A stretch of 21,347 nucleotides of DNA from Acholeplasmatales bacterium. GTDB lineage: Bacteria; Bacillota_I; Bacilli_A; Izemoplasmatales; Hujiaoplasmataceae. This document shows positions 7,558-15,511 of the stretch, piece by piece. Position numbers and translations under genes: made by a program. The notes beneath the pieces were generated by a model. The model searched no databases and had not been told where the DNA came from. It was given only the letters and a program-made list of their open reading frames with translations. The stretch lies in the NCBI GenBank assembly GCA_003477305.1, contig DMTN01000070.1, positions 937-22,283 on the forward strand. Reading direction: 5' to 3'. Numbering within the stretch: the first letter of the stretch is position 1; each line of letters starts with the position of its first letter.

Positions 7558-9033
7558 TCAGAGGGTGACCCCGTCCTTGAAGATGGCGATCTCCCTGTAA
7601 TCGTTCTTTTCGTTGTTCGTCTTCTTGCCGTCGGCGACGGCGACGACGAGGCCGATCAATTGCTCGAGCGTTTCGTCCCAGGCGGCGCCGGTGACGAGCG
7701 ATCCCGCGTCGAAGTCGATCCAGTTCGGCTTTTTTTCATAGAGTTCGGTGTTGGTCGATAGTTTGACGGTCGGAACGAAGCCGCCGAACGGCGTGCCGCG
7801 GCCGGTCGAGAAGAGCACGATCTGGCAGCCCGCCGAACCGAGCGCGGTGACCGACACGAGATCATTGCCGGGGGCGGTCTTGAGGTTGAGACCGGCGACG
7901 CGGATCCGTTCGTCGCGACCGAGAACGTCGGTCACCATGCCGGTTCCGCCCTTCTGGGTGCAACCGAGCGACTTGTCTTCGAGCGTCGTGATGCCCCCCG
8001 CCTTGTTGCCGGGGGAAGGATTGTCATAGACGACCTGTCCGTGCGACAGGTAGTATTCCTTGAATCCGTCGATCATCGCCACGGCCTTGTCGAAGACGTC
8101 CTTTGAGGCGGCGCGCGCCATCAGGATCGTCTCCGCCCCGAACATTTCGGGGACTTCGGTCAGGACGCCCGTGCCGCCGTGGGCGGTGAGCCAATCGGCG
8201 AAGCGGCCGATGAGCGGGTTCGCGGTGATCCCCGACAGTCCGTCGGAGCCGCCGCACTTGAGTCCGATGCGCAGCTTTGCGATCGACGTTTCGACGCGCC
8301 GGTCATGAAGCAGGTTCTGATGCAGTTCGCCGAGCAATTTTGCGACCGCGGCGCGTTCGTCCTTGACGTCCTGCATCGCCAGGAAACGGAAGCGGACGGG
8401 ATCGTAGGCGAAGGAATCGCGGAACGCCGAAACCTGGTTGTTTTCGCAGCCGAGGCCGAGGACGAGGATCCCGCCGGCGTTCGGATTGAGCGCGATGTTC
8501 TGAAGCGTCGCGCGGGTATTCAACAAATCGTCGCCCATCTGCGAACAGCCGTAAGGGTGGCCGAAGACGTAGATGCCGTCATAGTTATCGGTTTCCGGAT
8601 GTGACGCCGCAAAGGCGGCGGCGAGCTTCTGTGCTTCCGTGTTGATGCAGCCGACGGTCGGGATGATCCAGAGTTCGTTGCGGACTCCAAATTCGCCGGT
8701 CGAGCGCGGATACAGCCGGACCGTGCGGGAAGGCGGAACCGCGGGACGCGGCGCGAAGGCGGGATGGTATTCGTAGGATTCCACGCCGCCGAGAGTGGTT
8801 TTGACGTTGTGGACATGGACGTGCGATCCGGCGGCGATCGGGCTCTCGGCGCGGCCGATCGAAGCGCCGTATTTGATGATTGCTTCTCCCGCGGCGATGT
8901 CGCGCAGGGCGATCTTGTGGCCTTTGGGGACGGATTCGCGGATGACGAGGCCGTTCAGCACCATTCCGGGCGTGACTTGAACGAGCGACACCATCACGTT
9001 GTCGGCGGGATGGATGACGACGTAGTCGGGCAT
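7558..9033 (-). CDS. uxaA: Altronate dehydratase
   Basis: A 491-residue cytoplasmic enzyme (E. coli UxaA is 495) that dehydrates D-altronate to 2-keto-3-deoxy-D-gluconate, the third step of galacturonate catabolism. Residues 1 to about 76 form the SAF-type N-terminal domain, ending in HVHVHN with possible metal-binding histidines 71, 73 and 75. The large C-terminal domain carries PTVGCIN (125-131), HPYGCSQMGDD (159-169) and a later GLKCGGSDGLSGITANP, whose conserved cysteines fit this iron-dependent family. The ATG at 9033 is preceded by GGAGG and lies 1 nt after the TGA of uxaB. A longer in-frame extension upstream is shadow sequence inside uxaB and is excluded. It is co-transcribed with uxaB and uxaC. 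Confidence 0.96.
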   Translation of the reverse strand: MPDYVVIHPADNVMVSLVQVTPGMVLNGLVIRESVPKGHKIALRDIAAGEAIIKYGASIGRAESPIAAGSHVHVHNVKTTLGGVESYEYHPAFAPRPAVPPSRTVRLYPRSTGEFGVRNELWIIPTVGCINTEAQKLAAAFAASHPETDNYDGIYVFGHPYGCSQMGDDLLNTRATLQNIALNPNAGGILVLGLGCENNQVSAFRDSFAYDPVRFRFLAMQDVKDERAAVAKLLGELHQNLLHDRRVETSIAKLRIGLKCGGSDGLSGITANPLIGRFADWLTAHGGTGVLTEVPEMFGAETILMARAASKDVFDKAVAMIDGFKEYYLSHGQVVYDNPSPGNKAGGITTLEDKSLGCTQKGGTGMVTDVLGRDERIRVAGLNLKTAPGNDLVSVTALGSAGCQIVLFSTGRGTPFGGFVPTVKLSTNTELYEKKPNWIDFDAGSLVTGAAWDETLEQLIGLVVAVADGKKTNNEKNDYREIAIFKDGVTL

Positions 9034-9034
9034 C

Positions 9035-10474
9035 TCAAGCCTCCCGGAGGAAACGCGCGAGGGCGGCGGGCATGCCGGCATCCACGATCGTTTCGGTCCA
9101 GCGCGAGACGAACAGGGTGACCGCCGGCGAGGCGAGCCGGGTCGATTCCCAGAACGGGTGCAAAAGCGTCTTCGCCGCGACCGCGCTTGGATCGCAGGAA
9201 GCCCAGGCTTCGCGGAAGAACGAAAGGAAGCGCTCTTCGTCCTTGAGCGGAATCGCATCGCCGTTAGCATCGGCACCGCGGTAGAAACAGATCAGGGCGG
9301 CGAGGGCGAACAGGGCATGTTTCGGGAAATTGCCATAAGCGAGGTTGTCCTCGACGGTCGGCAGGATGCGGCTCTTGTATTTGCTGACGGAATTGAGCGA
9401 AATCGACAGCAGGAGATGATGGATGAACGGATTCGCATAGCGTTCGAAGACGCTATCGGCGAACGCCTCCATATCGGCTTTCGGAAGGCGGATGGTCGGA
9501 ATCACTTCGTCGAACACGAAACCGTGGACAAAGGCGTCGACGGCAGGATCTTCGATCGATTGCCGCACGGCCGTGTGGCCGAGCAGATAGGCGATCGGAA
9601 CGAGCGCCGTGTGGGCGCCGTTCAGGATTTTGACTTTTCGTTCTTTATAAGGGACGATGCTGTCGACGAACCGGACGTCGAGTCCGGCGCGGTCAAACGG
9701 CAGAAGCGATCGGAGTCGAGCGGGACCTTCGATGACCCAGAGGTGGAAGATTTCACCCTTGACCATCGAATGGTCGAGATAGCCGAGTTCCGCTTCCAGC
9801 CGCGCCGCGTCTTCCTTCGGATAGCCGGGCACGATGCGGTCGACCAGCGTGCTGTAGTAGCGGTTCGCGTGATCGAGCCAGTCGATGAAATCAGGCTCCA
9901 TTCCGTTGTATGCGGCGAGCTGGTCGAGAGCGGCGTGCAAATGGTCGCCGTTGTGGTCGATCAGTTCGCAGGGAACGATTTCCAGACCGCGTTCCCGCGA
10001 TCCGCCGAACGCGTCATACCGTTTTTTCAGGAAGGACAGCAGTTTTGCCGGGAAATTGTCCGGCAGGACGCCGTCGATGAGGGAAACGGGTTCGTACACG
10101 ATCCCCGCTTCGGTGGTGTTCGAGAACACGACCTGGAGGTCTTCGGATCGGGCGAGCGCATAAAACATGTCGAGATCGGCAAACGGATCGATGTATTCCG
10201 AAACGACGTCGATGATGCGGTGGCTCTTGACGATCTCGCCGTTCTGTTTTCCTTCAAGAAACAGCGTATAAAGGCCATCTTGTTCCGCCATCGCGGCGAT
10301 GCGGCCCTGGGGGAGCGGTTGGACGACGGCGACGTTCGCATCGATGAGTCCTTTGTCGTTCAGGATCTGGACGAAGTTGTCCACGAACGCGCGCAGGAAG
10401 TTGCCTTCGCCGAATTGCATGATCCGGATCGGCCGGAGTTGCGCAGGGTGATTGACGCGGTTCAGTCGTTCCAT
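9035..10474 (-). CDS. uxaB: Tagaturonate reductase (altronate oxidoreductase)
   Basis: A 479-residue member of the mannitol dehydrogenase/UxaB family (E. coli UxaB 483) that reduces D-tagaturonate to D-altronate with NADH. The N-terminal nucleotide-binding motif FGEGNFLRAF (21-30) is clear. The catalytic signature is KVKILNGAHTAL with Lys282, Asn285 and His288. A fructuronate reductase (UxuB) or mannitol dehydrogenase is less likely, because the gene sits directly with uxaA and uxaC and the FGEGNFLRAF form is typical of UxaB. It is the first gene of the operon, with AAGGAG before the ATG and a near-consensus promoter about 50 nt upstream. Its stop is 1 nt before the uxaA ATG, which favours coupled translation. 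Confidence 0.95.
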   Translation of the reverse strand: MERLNRVNHPAQLRPIRIMQFGEGNFLRAFVDNFVQILNDKGLIDANVAVVQPLPQGRIAAMAEQDGLYTLFLEGKQNGEIVKSHRIIDVVSEYIDPFADLDMFYALARSEDLQVVFSNTTEAGIVYEPVSLIDGVLPDNFPAKLLSFLKKRYDAFGGSRERGLEIVPCELIDHNGDHLHAALDQLAAYNGMEPDFIDWLDHANRYYSTLVDRIVPGYPKEDAARLEAELGYLDHSMVKGEIFHLWVIEGPARLRSLLPFDRAGLDVRFVDSIVPYKERKVKILNGAHTALVPIAYLLGHTAVRQSIEDPAVDAFVHGFVFDEVIPTIRLPKADMEAFADSVFERYANPFIHHLLLSISLNSVSKYKSRILPTVEDNLAYGNFPKHALFALAALICFYRGADANGDAIPLKDEERFLSFFREAWASCDPSAVAAKTLLHPFWESTRLASPAVTLFVSRWTETIVDAGMPAALARFLREA

Positions 10475-10528
10475 CGTTTGACTCCTTGTAACCGTCTATC
10501 TATGCGGACGGCGTTTACTATCCAACTA

Positions 10529-10557
10529 ATATTATCACCGCTTTTATGCTCTGTCAA
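10529..10557 (-). promoter_or_regulatory. Strong promoter of the uxaBAC operon
   Basis: On the minus strand, a perfect TTGACA (10552-10557) is followed after exactly 17 nt by TAATAT (10529-10534), preceded by TG two bases upstream. The predicted start near 10522 leaves a leader of about 48 nt with AAGGAG before uxaB. The leader also holds a short inverted repeat (CCGTC 10492-10496, GACGG 10507-10511) that could form a weak hairpin or operator. Such a strong core promoter implies control by a repressor or activator. Confidence 0.85.
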
Positions 10558-10564
10558 GACGATT

Positions 10565-10578
10565 TTCAAACGCTTACA
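10565..10578 (-). promoter_or_regulatory. Possible cre-like operator upstream of the uxaBAC promoter
   Basis: The minus-strand sequence TGTAAGCGTTTGAA matches 12 of 14 positions of the catabolite-responsive element TGWAANCGNTNWCA used by CcpA and related LacI-family regulators. It begins 8 nt upstream of the -35 box. That location would suit activation or occlusion by a LacI-type protein. The match is imperfect at its 3' end, and no regulator gene is in the window, so this is tentative. Confidence 0.35.
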
Positions 10579-10609
10579 TCAATTTTATGAAGAATTATTG
10601 CGGATTTTG

Positions 10610-10639
10610 GAAAAAAGAAAAGAGCGCGTTCGGCGCTCT
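10610..10639 (-). terminator. Rho-independent terminator of yteR
   Basis: On the minus strand, AGAGCGC (10633-10639), a 5-nt loop and GCGCTCT (10621-10627) form a perfect 7-bp GC-rich stem. It is followed at once by TTTCTTTTTT. It lies 10 nt after the yteR TGA and separates yteR from the uxaBAC promoter about 50 nt downstream. Confidence 0.9.
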
Positions 10640-10649
10640 GTCATGAAAG

Positions 10650-11729
10650 TCAATAAATCTGTTGTTCGAGCTTGGCGAAGAAGTACGGTCCGACGCCCTT
10701 GATCTCATTTTCGGCGATTCGTTCAGAGAGGTAGTAGGCGATTGATCCGTTCCGGCGTTCGTTATCAAGTCCGGCGACGGCGCAGATGCCGCCGAGAACC
10801 CATCCGCCCTTTTGATACGAAAGATACTTGCGTTCGATTCCGGCGATGGTCCGCTTGGCATCTTCGGCGTAGGACGACGGCAAGATGCCCAGACGGGTTC
10901 CCTTCAGGGCGGCATAGGCGAGCATCGCCGAGCCGCTCGTCTCAAGATAGTTGCCGGGGGTCTCGGGATGGTCGACGACCTGAAACCACATTCCCGTTTC
11001 TAGATCGCGATGCGGGGCCATGCCGTCGAGCAGTTCCCGAAGCAGCGTGCCGAGCCGCTTGCGTGCGGCTTCGTCATGCCCTGCGAAAAGATCGGCGAGA
11101 TCCGCAAGCGCCATCGCGAACCACCCGACGGATCGGCTCCAGACGTTCGGCGAACGTCCCGTGATGGGATCGGCCCATTGCATGTCGCGGCGTTCGTCGT
11201 AAGCGTGAACGTACAGCCTGCGCTGGTCGTCCCATAGCAATTTTCGGACGTTTTCGACCTGGTTCATGACATCGCCGGGAACCGTCGATTCGTCATGAAG
11301 GAACGCGTATGCGAGACGGAACGGCTGCCCCATGTACAATCCGTCGAGCCAAATCTGATTGGGATAGCGGAGCTTATGCCAGAAACTTCCGGAGGTCGTG
11401 CGGGGATGACTTTCCAATTGCGCGCGCAAATTGCGGGCGGCGAGTTCATAGCGGGGATCGCCGGTCAAATCCGACATCGCGAACAGGACGTTGCCGGCGA
11501 GGATGTTGTCGATGTTGAAGTCGGCGGGACGATAGTTTTTGATCGTGCCGTCCGGCAGGATGTGCAAAGTGAGATAGTCACGGATGAATTGGATACACTC
11601 CGCATCGTCCGTCGCGAGATGGTACCGAAGCGCAGCGATCAGAAGCAGGCCGTCTTCGTAGGTCATCGCCTGATCGGCGTGATAGGGGTTGAATGCGCGG
11701 ATGCGTTCTTTCAGGAAGTGTTCGAACAT
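10650..11729 (-). CDS. yteR: Unsaturated rhamnogalacturonyl hydrolase, GH105
   Basis: A 359-residue alpha/alpha-barrel hydrolase that removes the unsaturated galacturonyl residue left by rhamnogalacturonan lyases. The motifs FNIDNILAGN (Asp74) and NQIWLDGLYMG (Asp129) match the two catalytic-site aspartates of Bacillus YteR (Asp88, Asp143) with the same 55-residue spacing. Further family motifs are WSRSVGWFAMAL, SGSAMLAYAALKG and the terminal GPYFFAKLE. There is no signal peptide, so it acts in the cytoplasm on imported disaccharides. The ATG at 11729 is chosen because AAGGTGG lies 5 nt upstream; the in-frame ATG at 11744 lacks a ribosome binding site. The gene is monocistronic, with its own promoter and terminator. 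A GH88-type or other GH105 unsaturated uronyl specificity cannot be excluded. Confidence 0.92.
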   Translation of the reverse strand: MFEHFLKERIRAFNPYHADQAMTYEDGLLLIAALRYHLATDDAECIQFIRDYLTLHILPDGTIKNYRPADFNIDNILAGNVLFAMSDLTGDPRYELAARNLRAQLESHPRTTSGSFWHKLRYPNQIWLDGLYMGQPFRLAYAFLHDESTVPGDVMNQVENVRKLLWDDQRRLYVHAYDERRDMQWADPITGRSPNVWSRSVGWFAMALADLADLFAGHDEAARKRLGTLLRELLDGMAPHRDLETGMWFQVVDHPETPGNYLETSGSAMLAYAALKGTRLGILPSSYAEDAKRTIAGIERKYLSYQKGGWVLGGICAVAGLDNERRNGSIAYYLSERIAENEIKGVGPYFFAKLEQQIY

Positions 11730-11777
11730 GGGGTCCACCTTCATTTCGGGATGCCGGTTTACAGGCCGGCCAATCCT

Positions 11778-11806
11778 ATTTTATACTATACTTGCCTTCA
11801 TCACAA
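11778..11806 (-). promoter_or_regulatory. Promoter of yteR
   Basis: On the minus strand, TTGTGA (11801-11806) and TAAAAT (11778-11783) are 17 nt apart. Transcription would start near 11771 and give a leader of about 42 nt. The 10-bp palindrome CCGATATCGG (11807-11816) abuts the -35 box and lies between this promoter and the divergent one at 11848, which makes it a possible operator. Confidence 0.65.
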
Positions 11807-11847
11807 CCGATATCGGCGCGAATTATCGTCGACTGGAACGGGAATGG

Positions 11848-11876
11848 TTGTGGCCGGAACGCCGTTTTGATATAAT
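11848..11876 (+). promoter_or_regulatory. Promoter of the cysteine-cluster protein gene
   Basis: TTGTGG (11848-11853) and a perfect TATAAT (11871-11876) are separated by 17 nt. The predicted start near 11883 gives a leader of about 37 nt to the ATG at 11920. The promoter is divergent from that of yteR, with about 40 nt between the two -35 boxes. Confidence 0.75.
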
Positions 11877-11919
11877 GATAAGGTCATGTCACGACCCTGA
11901 TGCCGTGACCGGAAGCGGG

Positions 11920-13254
11920 ATGATGAGGATGTTCGATTCGCTCATGAAATTTGATCGCGTAACCGTTTTGGCATATGCGGCCGGACAATACGCGGACGTC
12001 ATGGATATGACTTCCGACGCTCCGGAAGGTGTGACGAACGTGCTTGCGGTGCTCGCCGCGACGGCGCTCGGGCGATTGTCGGACGCCCGCCGCATCCTCG
12101 CCGATTCCCCCTCCGGTTGCGCCGAAAGCGCCCTCGGACACATCGCCAAAGGAAATCTCGACCAGCTTTGCGGACGGCTCTCGGACGCGTTCACCGAATA
12201 TGAAATCGGGCTTCACCAAGCCCTTGACGAACATCTTCCCGATATCGTCATATACGGTAGAACATGGCGCAATCTGGCGCTTGCCCGATTTGGAGACCAC
12301 GCCGCCCTAGACGATCTCGGACGGATCGCGGCAAGATCCCGGACGGAAGGCCGGAAGGATGAAGCGGACCGCGCCGAGGCATTCCGCGCCGCCGGATCCG
12401 TGATCGTCGGAAGACCGATTTCTGAAGAAAGCCTGCAACGGGCATCGACGTTCGAACCGGGAATGGAAACGCTCATTCTCGCTTCCGCCATGCTTTCCGG
12501 CCAACTTGCCGACTTTGATCGGTTCACCGATGCCGTGATGCGTTCCGAGGGCGTCGAAGGAGCTCCCGAACTCATCGCCCAGGCGATCGATCGGACCGGA
12601 CGCACCGACCTTTTGTGGTGGGTCGAACGGCATTTCAAGCCCTATGCCGATTTCATCGCCGCCGATGACGCGACGATCTTTCCATCGTTATCCGACGATC
12701 CGCACATGACGCCGATGGACTGCGCCCGCTGCGACGGCCGTTGCTGCTACGACGGAGTTTACGTGACGGAACCGGAAGAGGAACGGATTCGCGGCTTCAT
12801 GAAGGATCATCCCGGCTACTTCGAGAATGTTCCCGAAGTATTCCTCGAGGAAGGCGAATGGGGTTTTCTGTTTCATGGAAAACGCACCATACGCGTCCCT
12901 CACTTTTACGCAAGACCGGATTTTCCGCGGCATTTCACCCAGACGAAATGTGTTTTCGCGCTGCCTTCGGGCGAATGTTCGCTCCAGAAGGCGGCCACCG
13001 ACAACCTGTATCATCCCTGGAAGGTCAAACCGGAACTTTGTTGGGAGTTCCCCCTCATCGGACTCTTCAACGACAACGCGATGTCAAAACCGCATTATTT
13101 CGGCGAACCCGATCCGGGCTTCTACGACGAGGACCACCCGGGATACCTTTCCTTCATGCCGTGCGCCCGCGTCAAACCGGACGGAACATCCTGGAAACGG
13201 ATGTATCGTACCGAATTTCTACACTATTTCAAGACTAAAGGGATCAAGCGCTGA
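11920..13254 (+). CDS. Helical-repeat protein with C-terminal eight-cysteine cluster, YkgJ/DUF3109-like
   Basis: A 444-residue cytoplasmic protein, no signal or membrane segment. Residues 1 to about 250 are Ala/Leu-rich amphipathic helices resembling a TPR-like solenoid. From residue 268 it changes to a cysteine-rich domain: Cys268, Cys271, Cys275 and Cys276 (CARCDGRCCYDG), then Cys344, Cys353, Cys374 (CWEFPL) and Cys415 (PCARV). The CxRCxxxCC start and later CxxxPL segment resemble the YkgJ/UPF0153 or DUF3109 cysteine clusters, proposed to bind Zn or an Fe-S cluster; no reaction is established. The start at 11920 follows GGAAG and lies downstream of the promoter; nearby in-frame ATGs at 11923 and 11929 are alternatives. 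It stands alone between the pectin genes and the leucine-rich-repeat lipoprotein. Possible roles are protein-bound metal sensing or a redox maturation step, both speculative. Confidence 0.82.
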   Translation: MMRMFDSLMKFDRVTVLAYAAGQYADVMDMTSDAPEGVTNVLAVLAATALGRLSDARRILADSPSGCAESALGHIAKGNLDQLCGRLSDAFTEYEIGLHQALDEHLPDIVIYGRTWRNLALARFGDHAALDDLGRIAARSRTEGRKDEADRAEAFRAAGSVIVGRPISEESLQRASTFEPGMETLILASAMLSGQLADFDRFTDAVMRSEGVEGAPELIAQAIDRTGRTDLLWWVERHFKPYADFIAADDATIFPSLSDDPHMTPMDCARCDGRCCYDGVYVTEPEEERIRGFMKDHPGYFENVPEVFLEEGEWGFLFHGKRTIRVPHFYARPDFPRHFTQTKCVFALPSGECSLQKAATDNLYHPWKVKPELCWEFPLIGLFNDNAMSKPHYFGEPDPGFYDEDHPGYLSFMPCARVKPDGTSWKRMYRTEFLHYFKTKGIKR

Positions 13255-13315
13255 CCGCCGAAAAGGGGCGTCGCTGGTAAAATGAGCGATTGTCCATTAA
13301 AGAGTTGAAAACCGA

Positions 13316-13344
13316 TTGAAGCCGATTTTGTTTCGTGCTATCAT
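13316..13344 (+). promoter_or_regulatory. Probable promoter of the leucine-rich-repeat lipoprotein gene
   Basis: TTGAAG (13316-13321) and TATCAT (13339-13344) are spaced 17 nt apart in the 141-nt gap between the two genes. Transcription would start near 13351 and leave about 45 nt before the ATG at 13396. The boxes are each one or two bases from consensus. No clear terminator for the preceding gene was found in this gap. Confidence 0.5.
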
Positions 13345-13395
13345 TGACTTGTGATACGGAGGCCGGACACCGGCGCCGCCCGCAGGAGCACGACG

Positions 13396-14877
13396 ATGGA
13401 CCATAAAAAGACGATCCGCTTACTACTCACGCTATTGCTATTACCGATGCTCAACGGCTGCGGTCAGGACGACACCACCGTGGAAACCACCCCGCGCTAT
13501 CAGGTCGTCGACGGCGTAACCTACGAATTGAGCGAAAGCAACAACTATTATGCCGTCGTCGCCTGGGATGGCGACCACACGGCGGTCGTGCTCGCCGACG
13601 ACATCCTCGGGATCTTCGTCACCCGCATCGACGACGCCGTCTTCAAAAACGATGCGGATCTTGTCTCGATCATCCTGCCCGCGCACCTCGAAACGATCGG
13701 CGAAGAGGCGTTTCACGGGTGCACCGCCCTGGCGGAAATCATCTTTCCGGAATCGTTGTCGTCCATCGAGCAATTGGCGTTCGGACGCTGTACATCGCTT
13801 CTCACGCTGGTGATTCCGAAGAACCTCTCCGCCATCGGCAACTTCGCCTTTGCCCACTGCACCGGCCTTACCGCCGTCGACCTCTCGATCACGAAGGCGA
13901 CGATCGGCGCGAACGCCTTTGACGACTGCACTTCACTCGCCGACATCACTTTTTCCCAGAATGTCCGCTTCATCGGGCAGAATGCCTTTGTCGGCACGCC
14001 GTGGTACAACGCCCTGCCGGATGGATACAACTACCTCGGCGACTATTTCCTCGAATACCGCGGCGCGATCGCGCCCGACACCGAGATCACGCTTGATCCC
14101 GACACCTCTTATATCGGGTTCGACGCCTTTCGCGACCAGGACAACTTGGTCTCGATCGTCATCCCCGATTCGGTGGTCCGCATCTATGGCTATGCATTCT
14201 ATGGCTGCGACAATCTGGAGACCGTGATCTTTCCGACCGAACTCGTCGAAATCGGCATCGAAGCCTTCAAACTCTGCCGGAAACTGACATCGGCCGATTT
14301 GGCCGCCACCAAGCTGAACAAACTCGGTTCCGGCTCGTTCTCCGGATGCGCCGCCCTCGTCACCGTCACGCTCTCCCCGTTTCTCGACGTCATCTCGAGT
14401 TTCACCTTCAACGGCTGCGGTTCCTTGACGGCGATCCATTTTCCGAAACGGCTCAAGGGCATCTCGGACAGCGCTTTTGAGAACTGCGTGCTTCTGAAAG
14501 ACATCTCCTTCGAAGACGAGTCGCTGATGCTCGCGATCGGCACGAAGGCGTTCCGCAACTGCGCCGCGCTCGACGACATCGTCCTGCCGACGAAACTCAC
14601 CGACATCGGGATCTACGCCTTCTCGGGCTGTACCGGAATGACGTCGATCGTTCTTCCCGCCACGCTCAAGACGATCGGGCATCAGGCGTTCTATCGCTGC
14701 TCGTCGCTTGTGCGGATCGTCATTCCCTCGAGCGTGACCCTGATTGAAGAAGACGCGTTCGTCGACTGCGACGCCTTGTCGATTTACTGCCAGGCCTTGT
14801 GGCTGCCGGTATCGTGGGACGATCTCTGGAACTCGGACAACCGTCCCGTGACCTGGAACTATAAAGGCGCTTCCTGA
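13396..14877 (+). CDS. BspA-like leucine-rich-repeat surface lipoprotein
   Basis: A 493-residue protein with a lipoprotein signal peptide ending LNGC (Cys22 lipidated), so it should be anchored to the outer face of the membrane. From about residue 90 onward there are roughly 16 repeats of 21-23 residues with the core pattern IGxxAFxxCxxLxxIxxPxxLxx, the LRR_5/BspA (Treponema-type) repeat. One repeat is interrupted by a GTPWYN element and a 30-residue stretch, as often seen in this family. BspA-like proteins mediate adhesion to host or polymer surfaces in other bacteria; the ligand here is unknown. The ATG at 13396 has AGGAG 7 nt upstream. Its own promoter suggests separate regulation, but the next gene starts only 71 nt after its stop and read-through is possible. 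Confidence 0.9.
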   Translation: MDHKKTIRLLLTLLLLPMLNGCGQDDTTVETTPRYQVVDGVTYELSESNNYYAVVAWDGDHTAVVLADDILGIFVTRIDDAVFKNDADLVSIILPAHLETIGEEAFHGCTALAEIIFPESLSSIEQLAFGRCTSLLTLVIPKNLSAIGNFAFAHCTGLTAVDLSITKATIGANAFDDCTSLADITFSQNVRFIGQNAFVGTPWYNALPDGYNYLGDYFLEYRGAIAPDTEITLDPDTSYIGFDAFRDQDNLVSIVIPDSVVRIYGYAFYGCDNLETVIFPTELVEIGIEAFKLCRKLTSADLAATKLNKLGSGSFSGCAALVTVTLSPFLDVISSFTFNGCGSLTAIHFPKRLKGISDSAFENCVLLKDISFEDESLMLAIGTKAFRNCAALDDIVLPTKLTDIGIYAFSGCTGMTSIVLPATLKTIGHQAFYRCSSLVRIVIPSSVTLIEEDAFVDCDALSIYCQALWLPVSWDDLWNSDNRPVTWNYKGAS

Positions 14878-14893
14878 ACCAATCGCGAATCCC

Positions 14894-14939
14894 CGGGATG
14901 TTCCTTGCCCTAACCATCCCGAACCAAAAAAACAAGGAG
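14894..14939 (+). promoter_or_regulatory. preQ1-I riboswitch, translational, in front of queT
   Basis: All elements of the small H-type pseudoknot are visible. P1 is a perfect 7-bp stem, CGGGATG (14894-14900) with CATCCCG (14915-14921). The loop carries CCTTG (14903-14907), which pairs with CAAGG (14933-14937) as P2. Between P1 and P2 lies the A-rich linker AACCAAAAAAA. The P2 3' strand is part of the ribosome binding site AAGGAG (14934-14939), 9 nt before the ATG, so ligand binding should hide it and lower translation. The AAAACAAGG-like tail resembles the Thermoanaerobacter preQ1-I switch. Association with a QueT gene is a known pattern and supports the call. Confidence 0.88.
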
Positions 14940-14948
14940 TTGTGATCC

Positions 14949-15485
14949 ATGTCCGTCGCCAAAATCACCAAACTCGGACTCGTCGCCGCGGCCTATGTCG
15001 GCCTGACGATCGCGTTCAGTTTCATATCCTATGGGGAAATCCAGTTCCGCATCGCCGAGATGCTGGTATTGCTTGTATTCTTCAAAAAAGACTATGCGCT
15101 TCCGCTCATCCTCGGCTGTGCGATCGCCAATCTCGCAAGTCCGCAGATGCTCTTCGACGTCGTCTTTGGCACGGTCGGGACGATTTTCGCGGTTCTCGGC
15201 ATCCTCCTAGTCTCACGCTATCAGAAAGCGTTCGGGAAACCGTGGATCGCGCTGTTCGTCGCCTCGCTTTGTCCCGTCGTCGCCAATGGTCTTTTCGTCG
15301 GTTGGGAATTCGAGATCGCCTATGGGGTGCCGTTTTTTGCGACCGCGCTGTCGGTCGCGTTCGGCGAGCTCGTCGTCGTGAGCATCGTCGGCGTCCCTGT
15401 CTTCCTGGCGCTGTCGCGCAATCACGCCTTCATGGCGTTGATCGATCCCGACGTCCGTTCCGGCGCATCGGGCGACGTCGAATGA
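14949..15485 (+). CDS. queT: Queuosine precursor ECF transporter substrate-binding subunit, QueT family
   Basis: A 178-residue integral membrane protein with about six hydrophobic segments, the normal size for an ECF S component. The family signatures FRIAEML (33-39) and LGCAIANLASP followed by FDVVFGTVGTI (to about residue 79) mark QueT, which imports a queuosine precursor such as preQ1 with the shared energy-coupling module (EcfA1, EcfA2, EcfT, not encoded here). The preQ1-I riboswitch overlapping its ribosome binding site gives independent support for ligand and control. It is the first gene of a run in which the next start is 26 nt downstream and the following genes overlap. The short hydrophilic tail after residue 165 has no assigned role. 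Confidence 0.92.
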   Translation: MSVAKITKLGLVAAAYVGLTIAFSFISYGEIQFRIAEMLVLLVFFKKDYALPLILGCAIANLASPQMLFDVVFGTVGTIFAVLGILLVSRYQKAFGKPWIALFVASLCPVVANGLFVGWEFEIAYGVPFFATALSVAFGELVVVSIVGVPVFLALSRNHAFMALIDPDVRSGASGDVE

Positions 15486-15511
15486 TCCGACCCTTTACCC
15501 GGAGGTAGGTC

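Noticed and set aside
6228..7568. Plus-strand open frame opposite uxaC
   Set aside because: UxaC on the minus strand is unmistakable; the plus frame lacks a ribosome binding site and protein-like pattern.
9034..9276. N-terminal extension of altronate dehydratase upstream of 9033
   Set aside because: Arg/Pro/Ser-rich shadow of uxaB. The ATG at 9033 has GGAGG upstream and matches the family N-terminus and length.
10481..10500. Second cre-like sequence (TGTAACCGTCTATC) in the uxaB leader
   Set aside because: Only about 11 of 14 positions match, and the 3' half is poor; no better than chance in a sequence of this length.
9158..10702. Plus-strand open frame opposite uxaB running past its promoter
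   Set aside because: It crosses the uxaB promoter and the yteR terminator and has no start signals; uxaB is secure.
13255..13300. Possible terminator after the cysteine-cluster gene
   Set aside because: Only short AGCG/CGCT pairing with a long loop and no U-run; not convincing.
14837..14865. TATAAA near the end of the leucine-rich-repeat gene as promoter of queT
   Set aside because: The -10 is acceptable but there is no TTG-like -35 at 16-18 nt and the site is inside coding sequence, so it was not listed.
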